Source of the DNA: an uncultured bacterium
Lineage (GTDB): Bacteria; Acidobacteriota; Thermoanaerobaculia; Multivoradales; J023
Direction: 5' to 3'
NCBI GenBank assembly: GCA_937948815.1
Contig: CALFAM010000025.1
Coordinates: 1 to 33,064 of the forward strand
Length of the DNA stretch: 33,064 nt
Shown here: piece by piece, positions 17,637 to 24,799 of the stretch
How the letters are laid out: each line of letters begins with the position of its first letter
Position numbering within the stretch: the first letter of the stretch is position 1
Notes under the pieces: model-generated
What the model was told of the DNA's origin: nothing
Database searches by the model: none
The model's input: the letters and a program-made list of their open reading frames with translations, nothing else
Made by a program: the position numbers and the translations under genes

Positions 17637-17665
17637 TTGACAGCTGTACCCATATCTTGTAGTTT
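17637..17665 (+). promoter_or_regulatory. Candidate nrdA promoter overlapped by NrdR-box-like site 2
   Basis: A perfect -35 TTGACA (17637-17642) is followed after 17 bp by TAGTTT (17660-17665), a poor -10 with three matches. Site 2 (17647-17662) covers the spacer and enters the -10, the position expected of a repressor operator. The leader to the nrdA start would be about 230 nt. Confidence 0.42.
17647..17662 (+). promoter_or_regulatory. NrdR-box-like site 2
   Basis: TACCCATATCTTGTAG keeps the core C-x-ATAT-x-TTG of the NrdR consensus. It starts exactly 31 bp after site 1, so the two lie on the same DNA face, as in known tandem NrdR boxes. Confidence 0.5.
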
Positions 17666-17900
17666 TTCCTCGACGCCAGCTGGCAGCAAATCCGGGGTAA
17701 AAGCTTCGAGCCCTTGGGTATTCCTGGGCTCGGCGCTGTCTGCTTATGCAGAATTCTGTGTGGGTGAAGTGACGCGGAGTATGAGGTGACTCTGCGTTAT
17801 AGAAGTTGCTTTTAGTAATAAAACTATGGGTGCGGGTCAGTCTTGATCCCTGTCTCAAGCTCTACGGGGAGCCTGCACCGCAGTCGGAGAGGTGACTGGG

Positions 17901-20732
17901 ATGCCAGATTTGCGGGTCGTCAAGCGGACGGGTGAGGTGGTGCCTTTCGATGCAGCGAGGATTCGCGCTGCAGTAGGCAAAGCGGTGAAGGCTGTCCGCG
18001 GCGATGTGCCGGGTGAAGCGCTCGACCGATTGGTCGACGATGTCACCAGCGAGATTGGTCAGCGTTTCGTCGACTTTTATCCGAACGTCGAGAACATCCA
18101 AGACATCGTCGAGAAGTACCTCGTGCGAGGTCAGCACTACGAAATCGCGAAGGCCTACATCCTGTACCGGGCCGATCGCCAGACCGCGCGCGACTACGCG
18201 GCCCAGCGGACGATCGAGAACGTCAAGCTCGGCAAGCTGACCGTCACCAAGCGTGATGGCCGCCGGCAGCTCTTCAACTTGCGTAAGACGGACGAGAGCA
18301 TCCGCCGGGCTGTCGAGGGCTTCGAAGACGATGTTTCCGTGGATTTGATCGCCCGCGAGGTGATCAAGAACATCCACGACAAGATCACCACGCAGAACAT
18401 CGATCGGGCTCTGGTACTGGCCGCCGCCAGCTTCATCGAGCGCGATCCTTCCTACAGCTTCATCGCCGCGCGTCTGCAGTTGCAGCGGCTCTACAAGGAA
18501 GTTGTCGGGCGCTCGTTGAAGGACGGCGAGACGGACGCCATCTACCGGCATACGTTCATCGAGAACATCAATGCGGGCGTCCGCCACGGCTTGTTCGATG
18601 AGCGGATGCAGGACTTCGACCTCAACCGCCTGGCCGCCGCGCTCAAGCCCGAGCGTGATCGTCTCTTCCGCTTCCTCGGAATCCACACGCTCTACGAACG
18701 CTACTTCCTGCGCCACCAGGAACGTTCTCTCGAGCTGCCCCAAGCGTTTTGGATGCGTGTGGCCATGGGCGTCGCCGTGGAAGAAGAAAATCGGGACGCG
18801 CGCGCCATCGAGTTCTACGAGCTGATCTCCGCGCTGCGCTACGTGCCGTCGACACCGACGCTCTTCCATGCCGGTACGCCGCGTCCACAGCTCTCGTCGT
18901 GTTACCTGACGACGGTCGAGGACGATCTCGGGCACATCTTCAAATGCCTCGGGGACAACTCGCAGCTGTCGAAGTGGTCGGGCGGAATCGGCAACGACTG
19001 GACCAACATTCGGGGTACGGGCTCGCCGATCAAGAGCACGAACGTCGAGAGCCAGGGCGTGATTCCATTCCTCAAGATCGCCAACGACGTGACCATGGCG
19101 ATCAACCGCAGCGGCAAGCGGCGGGGTGCGACCTGCGCGTATCTCGAGACCTGGCACTACGACATCGAGGACTTCCTCGACCTTCGGAAGAACACGGGTG
19201 ACGAGCGGCGTCGGACCCACGACATGAACACGGCGAATTGGATTCCCGATCTGTTCATGAAGCGCGTGCTCGAAGGCGGAGAATGGACGCTTTTCTCGCC
19301 CGACGAGGTTCCGGACCTGCATCACCTCTTCGGCCGCCGGTTCGAGGAGCGCTACCGCTTCTATGAGGAGAAGGCCGCGCGCGGCGAGATGATCCAGGTC
19401 AAGAAGCTGCAGGCCAAGGTGCTGTGGCGCAAGATGCTGACCATGCTGTACGAGACCGGGCACCCGTGGATGACCTTCAAGGATGCCTGCAACGTGCGCT
19501 CGCCCCAGGACCATGTCGGCGTGATCCACAGCTCGAACCTGTGCACGGAGATCACGCTGAATACCTCGGCAGACGAGACGGCGGTCTGCAACTTGGGCTC
19601 CGTCAACCTGGCCGAGCACGTCGTGGACGGCGAGATCGCCGCCCAGAAGCTCGCAGACACGGTCGAAACCGCCGTGCGCATGCTCGACAACGTGATCGAC
19701 ATCAACTTCTATCCCACCAAGGAGGCCGAGCGCGCCAACCTCAGCCATCGTCCGGTGGGGCTCGGCGTGATGGGCTTCCAGGACGCGCTGTTCATGCTCG
19801 ACCTCCCGTTCGAGTCGGACGAGGCGCTCAGCTTGGCGGATCGGCTGCAGGAGCGAATCTCCTACCACGTGATTCTCGGCTCTTCGAAGCTGGCCAAGGA
19901 GCGTGGCTCCTACGCGTCGTTCCCGGGCTCGAAATGGGATCGCGGCATCTTCCCGGTCGACACGCTCGAGCTTCTCGGGCAGGAGCGTGGGATGCCCATC
20001 GATGTGTCGTTGGAGCGCAGCCTGGATTGGCGGCCGGTCTACGACCACGTGGCCGAGCACGGCATGCGCAACTCCAACACGATGGCGGTCGCCCCGACGG
20101 CGACGATCTCGAACATCAGTGGCTGCTTCCCGTGCATCGAGCCGATCTACAAGAACATCTACGTCAAGGCCAACATTTCGGGCGAGTTCACGATTGTCAA
20201 CCACTACCTGGTGAGCGACCTGAAGCGCCTTGGGCTGTGGAACGACGAGATGCTCGAACAACTCAAGTACTACGACGGCAAGCTCGCCTTGATCGCCGCG
20301 GTTCCGGACGAGCTCAAGGCGAAGTACAAGGAAGCCTTCGAAGTCAGCCCAGTGCGCATGCTTCAGCTCACGGCAGCGCGCGGAAAGTGGATCGATCAGA
20401 GCCAATCGCACAACGTCTTTATGGAAGGCGTTTCAGGCAAGCTGCTTTCGGAGATTTACCTGTCTGCCTGGCGGATGGGGCTCAAGACCACCTACTACCT
20501 GCGTACCCTCGCCGCCACGCAAATCGAGAAGTCGACGCTGGATGCCTCGAAATTCGGCTACACCCAGAGTCGCGAGTACCAGCAGCAGCCCGCAGCCGCA
20601 GACGGCGGCAACGGCGCTGAACGACCCAGCAACGTGAACACCCCACCACCGGCCGCTTCCAATACGGCCGCACCGCAACCGGAGCCGCAGCTTTGTCGGA
20701 TCGAAGATCCTGACTGCGAAGCCTGCCAATAG
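17901..20732 (+). CDS. nrdA: Ribonucleoside-diphosphate reductase alpha subunit (class I)
   Basis: The 943-residue catalytic subunit reduces ribonucleotides to deoxyribonucleotides. I chose the ATG at 17901 because GGAGAGG lies 8 nt upstream; an in-frame GTG three codons earlier overlaps that site. Two ATP-cone domains are visible (about 4-95 and 113-203), predicting allosteric control by ATP/dATP. Catalytic residues are in place: Cys334 (SSCYLTT), the Asn546-Cys548-Glu550 triad (NLCTE), the partner Cys563 and the radical-transfer tyrosines 865-866 (TTYYLRTL). A Pro/Ala-rich flexible linker (about 893-930) leads to the C-terminal cysteines in CRIEDPDCEACQ (932, 939, 942), which would shuttle electrons from thioredoxin or glutaredoxin. 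nrdB follows after 77 bp. A class Ic beta subunit downstream makes this a class Ic holoenzyme. Confidence 0.97.
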   Translation: MPDLRVVKRTGEVVPFDAARIRAAVGKAVKAVRGDVPGEALDRLVDDVTSEIGQRFVDFYPNVENIQDIVEKYLVRGQHYEIAKAYILYRADRQTARDYAAQRTIENVKLGKLTVTKRDGRRQLFNLRKTDESIRRAVEGFEDDVSVDLIAREVIKNIHDKITTQNIDRALVLAAASFIERDPSYSFIAARLQLQRLYKEVVGRSLKDGETDAIYRHTFIENINAGVRHGLFDERMQDFDLNRLAAALKPERDRLFRFLGIHTLYERYFLRHQERSLELPQAFWMRVAMGVAVEEENRDARAIEFYELISALRYVPSTPTLFHAGTPRPQLSSCYLTTVEDDLGHIFKCLGDNSQLSKWSGGIGNDWTNIRGTGSPIKSTNVESQGVIPFLKIANDVTMAINRSGKRRGATCAYLETWHYDIEDFLDLRKNTGDERRRTHDMNTANWIPDLFMKRVLEGGEWTLFSPDEVPDLHHLFGRRFEERYRFYEEKAARGEMIQVKKLQAKVLWRKMLTMLYETGHPWMTFKDACNVRSPQDHVGVIHSSNLCTEITLNTSADETAVCNLGSVNLAEHVVDGEIAAQKLADTVETAVRMLDNVIDINFYPTKEAERANLSHRPVGLGVMGFQDALFMLDLPFESDEALSLADRLQERISYHVILGSSKLAKERGSYASFPGSKWDRGIFPVDTLELLGQERGMPIDVSLERSLDWRPVYDHVAEHGMRNSNTMAVAPTATISNISGCFPCIEPIYKNIYVKANISGEFTIVNHYLVSDLKRLGLWNDEMLEQLKYYDGKLALIAAVPDELKAKYKEAFEVSPVRMLQLTAARGKWIDQSQSHNVFMEGVSGKLLSEIYLSAWRMGLKTTYYLRTLAATQIEKSTLDASKFGYTQSREYQQQPAAADGGNGAERPSNVNTPPPAASNTAAPQPEPQLCRIEDPDCEACQ

Positions 20733-20737
20733 AACCG

Positions 20738-20769
20738 CGGCCGCCGGCCTGGGTGCGACCCGGCGGCCG
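20738..20769 (+). repeat. GC-rich hairpin between nrdA and nrdB
   Basis: A perfect 10-bp inverted repeat CGGCCGCCGG / CCGGCGGCCG with a 12-nt loop lies 6 nt after the nrdA stop. There is no T-run, so it is not a typical intrinsic terminator. It could stabilise the nrdA 3' end or tune nrdB expression. Confidence 0.7.
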
Positions 20770-20809
20770 ATTCGAGCCCTCTCTTGAGCACCTGCGGAGA
20801 TAGCTAGCC

Positions 20810-21805
20810 GTGTCGATCATCAACAACACGAAGACGGACCCCAACAAGATTCTGCCGATGCGCTACATGTGGGCGCGGCAGCACTACAAGAACGGCGTCA
20901 ACAACAACTGGACGCCGGAAGAAATCTCGATGCAGAAGGACGTCGAGCAATGGAAGTCGAGCCGGGTGATCAGCGACGAGGAGCGTCGGCTGATCCTGTG
21001 GAACCTGGGATTCTTCTCGACTGCCGAATCGCTCACGGCCAACAACATCGTGCTCGCGGTCTACAACCACGTGACCAACCCCGAGGCCCGGCAGTACCTG
21101 CTGCGCCAGGCCTACGAGGAAGCGGTTCACACCGACACGTTCATCTACTGTTGCGACACCCTCGGGCTGGATCCGGACGAGGTGTTCAACATGTACGAGA
21201 CGATTCCTTCGATCAAGGAGAAGGATGACTTCGTGGTCGAATTGACCAAGACGGTCTTCGATCCGAACTTCACCACGGAAGGCACCGAGAACATCCAGCG
21301 CTTCGTTCGCGACCTGGTCGGTTTCTACGTGATCATGGAGGGCATCTTCTTCTACGCGGGCTTCGCCATGATGCTCGCGCTCAAGCGTCAGAACAAGATG
21401 GTCGGCATTGGTGAGCAGTTCGAGTACATCATGCGCGACGAGTCGATTCACCTGGCCTTCGGCTGCGATCTGATCAACACGATCAAGGCGGAGTTTCCGG
21501 AGATCTGGACGAATCAGTTCCAGGACGAGATCGTCAAGCTGATCGACCAGGCGGTGGTGCTCGAGCAGAAGTATGCCTACGACGCCTGCCCGGATGGCCT
21601 CTTGGGGATCAACGCCGAGCAGTTCGCGCAGTATGTCGACTACATTGCTGATCGGCGCCTCGAGCGTCTCGGCCTGCCCAAGCGTTTCAACCAGGAGAAT
21701 CCCTTCCCCTGGATGTCGCAGTCGGTCGACCTGGCGAAAGAAAAGAACTTCTTCGAGACCCGCGTGACGGAGTACCAGTTGGGCGGCAGCCTGGAGTGGG
21801 ACTGA
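20810..21805 (+). CDS. nrdB: Ribonucleotide reductase beta subunit, class Ic-type (radical Tyr replaced by Phe)
   Basis: The 331-residue subunit holds the dimetal site that starts radical chemistry in NrdA. It begins at the GTG 20810, with GGAGA 9 nt upstream. Metal ligands are Glu73 (STAESL), Glu104 and His107 (EEAVH), Glu177 (VIMEG), Glu211 and His214 (DESIH). These match the class I spacing (31, 3, 34 and 3 residues between paired ligands). The residue four after His107, where class Ia has the radical tyrosine, is Phe111 (HTDTF). The first ligand is Glu rather than Asp. Both features define class Ic, studied in Chlamydia trachomatis, where a Mn(IV)/Fe(III) cofactor replaces the tyrosyl radical. 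Asp210 and the C-terminal Tyr322 fit the radical-transfer path to NrdA. A strong terminator lies about 100 bp downstream. Confidence 0.97.
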   Translation: MSIINNTKTDPNKILPMRYMWARQHYKNGVNNNWTPEEISMQKDVEQWKSSRVISDEERRLILWNLGFFSTAESLTANNIVLAVYNHVTNPEARQYLLRQAYEEAVHTDTFIYCCDTLGLDPDEVFNMYETIPSIKEKDDFVVELTKTVFDPNFTTEGTENIQRFVRDLVGFYVIMEGIFFYAGFAMMLALKRQNKMVGIGEQFEYIMRDESIHLAFGCDLINTIKAEFPEIWTNQFQDEIVKLIDQAVVLEQKYAYDACPDGLLGINAEQFAQYVDYIADRRLERLGLPKRFNQENPFPWMSQSVDLAKEKNFFETRVTEYQLGGSLEWD

Positions 21806-21909
21806 GGAACGTCTCGTAGCGCAATGCGCGCTCCATCGTGGGCGCGCGAAGACAGAACGTATGTGCGGGGAAGCTCCTCCCTGCCATGGGGGGCGTCATC
21901 AGACGCCGA

Positions 21910-21938
21910 GCGGGCCGCCTTCGGGCGGCCCGCTTTTT
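21910..21938 (+). terminator. Intrinsic terminator of the nrdAB operon
   Basis: A perfect 10-bp stem GCGGGCCGCC / GGCGGCCCGC closed by the very stable TTCG tetraloop is followed by TTTTT. It sits about 105 bp after the nrdB stop. Confidence 0.95.
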
Positions 21939-22004
21939 ATTGGACATAGCTTGTCGAGCACAGCGCGTCTTCCTGCTGGCCATCAGTGCCCAGAAACGGG
22001 CGGA

Positions 22005-22034
22005 TTGACGTCGCCGATCCCACCCAGCTATGCT
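22005..22034 (+). promoter_or_regulatory. Sigma70-like promoter of the cyclic-nucleotide-binding-like gene
   Basis: TTGACG (22005-22010) and TATGCT (22029-22034) are separated by 18 bp, the same layout as the TonB-receptor promoter. The -10 overlaps an in-frame ATG at 22030, which argues that translation starts further downstream. Confidence 0.5.
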
Positions 22035-22107
22035 GATCCGGGATCCTCGAATCACCAAGAGCAGCATGGCAGCAGGGTTGTTGCGGTGCCGCCCAATGTC
22101 AGGAGAT

Positions 22108-22989
22108 ATGGCCGTGCTCGGATGGATGCAGGGGCCAAAAGACGTCGACCAGCTGATTGCGCGCGGGCGCCTGCAGCGAGCGATTCAATTGCTGCGAAAA
22201 GAGCTCGGGACGGACCCGGGGAACGAGCGGGTCGCGCTTCGCCTATCGGACGTCCTCGCCCGAACCGGTCGAGAAGGCGAGGCTGTCGAGGTCCTGATGC
22301 CGGTCGTGGATAGCTTCGCGCGCGCCGGATTCGTCGCCAAGGCGGTCGCTGTGATCAAAAAGATCGAGCGTCTCGACCCCGACCAGGCACAGCGGGCGGA
22401 GCAACTCGTCTCAAGGCTCCAAGACGACACCACCACAAAGCCCTTGCCGCTGGTTCATCCGAGCCAGGCTCACAAGCGTGCCAAGAAGCCACGTGCGCGC
22501 CCGACCCGCGTCCGCACACCCCCGAAGACATCGGAGCTGGTGGTACCCGAGGCGTGGTTCGAGGAGAGCAAGGGGCGTCAGGACTTCTCCTTTTCGCCGC
22601 TCTTCGACGACTTTTCGCGCTCTGAGCTGGCTGCCGTGATCGGCGGGCTGAAGCTCTTGGTCAAGAATCCGGGCGCCATCGTCTACACCCAGGGTGAGTC
22701 GGGGGGCAGCCTCTTCATTCTCGCCACGGGCGAGGCTCGGGTCTATGTGCGCGACGCTTCGGGCAAAAATCGCCAGATTGGGATGGTCGAAGAAGGCGCC
22801 TTCTTCGGTGCGGCTTCACTGCTCGGTGGCGCGCCTCGTGCCGCCACCATTGTCGCCGCCAGTGTGTGCGAGCTTCTGGAGTTCGACCGCGAGACATTCG
22901 CGCGGATCAGTGAGCGCCACCCCCAGGTCCGGGAGCGCGTTGCCGGCTTCGTCACCGAACGCTCCGACCGCGGCATGATTACGGCCTGA
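22108..22989 (+). CDS. TPR-like plus cyclic-nucleotide-binding-domain protein
   Basis: From the ATG at 22108 the protein has 293 residues. The frame is open from 22030, but that ATG lies in the promoter's -10. AGGAGAT (22101-22107) is only 2 nt from the ATG at 22108 and is better spaced for the GTG at 22114, so the start could be either. Residues about 13-100 form helical TPR-like repeats (LIARGRLQRAIQLLRKEL, RVALRLSDVLARTG). A basic Pro/Lys/Arg linker follows. The last ~110 residues are a cyclic-nucleotide-binding fold (IVYTQGESGGSLFILATG; then FFGAASLLGGAPRAAT). In the phosphate-binding cassette the usual Glu (FGExxLL) is Ala while the Arg of PRAAT is kept, so cAMP binding is doubtful. There is no DNA-binding domain, hence it is not a CRP-type regulator by itself. 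It is convergent with the PilT operon. Confidence 0.85.
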   Translation: MAVLGWMQGPKDVDQLIARGRLQRAIQLLRKELGTDPGNERVALRLSDVLARTGREGEAVEVLMPVVDSFARAGFVAKAVAVIKKIERLDPDQAQRAEQLVSRLQDDTTTKPLPLVHPSQAHKRAKKPRARPTRVRTPPKTSELVVPEAWFEESKGRQDFSFSPLFDDFSRSELAAVIGGLKLLVKNPGAIVYTQGESGGSLFILATGEARVYVRDASGKNRQIGMVEEGAFFGAASLLGGAPRAATIVAASVCELLEFDRETFARISERHPQVRERVAGFVTERSDRGMITA

Positions 22990-23028
22990 TCGGTCGAACG
23001 TCGGATTACCCGCTCGCTTCTTCGGCCA

Positions 23029-23079
23029 CGGCGATCCGTCGGACCCGGCGATCCGTGGGGCTCGGCGATCCGTGGGACC
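23029..23079. repeat. Three tandem copies of a 17-bp unit
   Basis: The unit CGGCGATCCGTSGGRCY occurs at 23029-23045, 23046-23062 and 23063-23079 with one to three differences between copies. It fills the gap between two convergent genes and stops 3 bp before the stop codon of the gene at 23083. I see no hairpin-plus-T terminator here. Confidence 0.8.
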
Positions 23080-23082
23080 CAG

Positions 23083-23559
23083 CTATTCGTCCGGCGTCTT
23101 GACGCAGACGATGTACGATTTGTTGACCATGCAGACGTTCCCATCTTCGCCGTAGATGGTCATGAAGGGCTCGTCTTCGAGATTGAGGAAGTCGAACAGC
23201 CGGCTACGGTCGGGTGGCAGTGACTTCATCATCGTGCCTTCGATCAGGCAGTCGTCCATCAAGTGGACCTGACAGCGTTGGGCAACCATGCCCGACGCGT
23301 CGTGAGGTACCTCTTCGACGTATTCGACCCGCACGATCGCCGAGCGGTTGTAGAAGCGCAGCTCGTCGGGAGACTGGTGCTGGAGGACCAGGAAGCGTCT
23401 GCCGTTGTTGAGCACTTCGAGCGGTCGCTGAGGTCCTTCGAACCGTCGACTCTTCAGGTGCACGAAGAGGGAACCGCTCACACGGCCTTCGGGATGGACC
23501 CACATGGTGACGTCGTGCAGCGCCTTGGGGACCTTCCATTCGTCACTCATGTCATTCAT
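23083..23559 (-). CDS. Small uncharacterised protein with an internal duplication
   Basis: I do not recognise a named family for this 158-residue protein. It appears to be built from two copies of a ~60-residue beta-rich unit, about 17-78 and 96-154. Both start with a V-H strand, have G in the next strand, then a R-L/P-L-hydrophobic helix (PLEVLNNGRRFL against LFDFLNLEDEPFM), and end alike (NRSAIVRVE against NKSYIVCVK). There is no signal peptide or membrane segment, so it is probably cytoplasmic. The ATG overlaps the PilT-type stop in an ATGA, making it the last gene of the kinase-PilT-PilT operon. Two copies of one fold suggest a pseudo-dimeric binding module, possibly an adaptor for the motor ATPases. 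That is inference from position. Confidence 0.82.
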   Translation of the reverse strand: MNDMSDEWKVPKALHDVTMWVHPEGRVSGSLFVHLKSRRFEGPQRPLEVLNNGRRFLVLQHQSPDELRFYNRSAIVRVEYVEEVPHDASGMVAQRCQVHLMDDCLIEGTMMKSLPPDRSRLFDFLNLEDEPFMTIYGEDGNVCMVNKSYIVCVKTPDE

Positions 23560-24797
23560 TTGCCTCCCTCCGATCGGGCTGGAGCGGTCGTGCTGGCGTC
23601 GATCACTTTCGACGGCCGGGGAATCTCGACGGTCGGCAGACGGGTCGATGACTCGTTGGCCGTGCGTCCCGTAGGAATCTCGGTCGACCGCGACGATCGC
23701 CGGCTGGTGGTCTTGACGACGGGCATGCGGGCCGATGAGTCGCCTGAACGGCGCATCGAGAACATGCGTCGATCGGTCGCGTGGCGCAATGCCTGCTCGA
23801 GGGTGATGACCTGAGCATCCACGAGCTTGCGCAAGGCGTTGTCAAACGTCTGCATACCCTGAAGCGCACCTGCCTGGATGACGCTGGTGAGCTGGTCCAT
23901 GCGACCTTCGCGGATCAGGTTTCCGGCCGCCGGCGTATTGACCAGGGTTTCGATTACCGCCACCCGACCCTTGCCGTCGCCACGGCGCACCAGGCGCTGC
24001 GAGATGACCCCAGAGAGTGAGGTCGACAGCATGCTGCGGATGAACGCCTGCTCTTCCGACGGGAAGACGTTGACGATGCGCTCGACCGTCGCCACCGCAC
24101 CCACGGTATGCAACGTGCTGAACACCATGGCGCCCATCTCGGCAGCGGTTACTGCGCCGCGAATGGTCTCGAGATCGCGCATCTCACCGAGGACGATGAC
24201 GTCGGGGTCCTCGCGCAGGGCAGAGCGCAAGCCGGCGGTGAAGTTTTCGCAGTGGGCGCCGATCTCGCGCTGGCTGATCAAGCTCTTGCGCGGAGGGTGG
24301 ACGAACTCCACCGGATTCTCGATCGTGATGATGTGAGCACCACGGTTGCGGTTGATGTGGTCGACCATGGCGCCCAGGGTGGTCGACTTTCCCGATCCAG
24401 TGGGACCGGTCACGAGCACGAAGCCGGCGCGCAGGCGACAGAACGTCTGCAGCACGGGCGGCAGGTCGAGCTGTTCGAGGGACAGAATCTCGTGAGGCAC
24501 CACGCGCAGCACGCCACCGACGCCGTGCGCGTGCTGGAAGACGTTGACGCGAAAGCGCGCCAGATCCTCGACTTCGTAGGCAAAGTCGGTCTGACCATCG
24601 GCCTCGAAGATCTCTCTTGCCTCGTCGGGCATGATGTCGAGGAGAAGATCGCGCGTCTCTTCGCGGGCGAGCTCGCGGTACTTGACCGTTTCCATCTCAC
24701 CGTGAATGCGAATCCGCGGCGGGCATCCCGAGATCAGGTGCAGGTCCGAGCCGTCTTGGACCACGACCAGCTTGAGGAAGGTGTCGATCCGCGCCAT
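23556..24797 (-). CDS. pilT: Type IV pilus retraction ATPase PilT-type, second paralog
   Basis: The 413-residue cytoplasmic hexameric ATPase would power pilus retraction (twitching). It has an N-terminal PAS-like domain and a RecA-like core with Walker A GPTGSGKST (131-139), Walker B VIVLGEMRD (about 200-208) and the His box FSTLHT (226-231). The PilT-specific AIRNLIRE element is present as AAGNLIREGR, followed by GMQTFDNAL. The final ~60 residues (from about 350) are Ser/Thr/Arg/Pro-rich and look disordered; that tail is unusual for PilT. Being next to a Ser/Thr kinase gene, it is a candidate phosphorylation target, but nothing proves this. The start ATG lies 2 bp after the stop of the first paralog. 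The stop overlaps the next start in an ATGA. Confidence 0.95.
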   Translation of the reverse strand: MARIDTFLKLVVVQDGSDLHLISGCPPRIRIHGEMETVKYRELAREETRDLLLDIMPDEAREIFEADGQTDFAYEVEDLARFRVNVFQHAHGVGGVLRVVPHEILSLEQLDLPPVLQTFCRLRAGFVLVTGPTGSGKSTTLGAMVDHINRNRGAHIITIENPVEFVHPPRKSLISQREIGAHCENFTAGLRSALREDPDVIVLGEMRDLETIRGAVTAAEMGAMVFSTLHTVGAVATVERIVNVFPSEEQAFIRSMLSTSLSGVISQRLVRRGDGKGRVAVIETLVNTPAAGNLIREGRMDQLTSVIQAGALQGMQTFDNALRKLVDAQVITLEQALRHATDRRMFSMRRSGDSSARMPVVKTTSRRSSRSTEIPTGRTANESSTRLPTVEIPRPSKVIDASTTAPARSEGGK

Positions 24798-24799
24798 GC

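Larger units (their letters stand above)
17403..17900. promoter_or_regulatory. Intergenic region upstream of nrdA
   Basis: This ~500-bp gene-free stretch separates the CRTAC1-type gene from nrdA. It contains two NrdR-box-like sites, a promoter candidate and an inverted repeat CGAGCCC (17707-17713) / GGGCTCG (17726-17732) with a 12-nt loop in the nrdA leader. The ribosome binding site GGAGAGG (17886-17892) sits 8 nt before the chosen nrdA ATG. Open frames here have no protein-like composition. Confidence 0.6.

Noticed and set aside
17433-17858. 141-codon minus-strand frame in the nrdA upstream region
   Set aside because: Composition is not protein-like and it would cover the NrdR-like sites and the nrdA promoter.
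17862-20411. 849-codon minus-strand open frame opposite nrdA
   Set aside because: It is the antisense of conserved ribonucleotide reductase sequence; long antisense frames are expected from the codon bias of nrdA.
23029-23079. Possible terminator between convergent genes
   Set aside because: The sequence is a direct repeat, not an inverted one, and no T-run follows on either strand.
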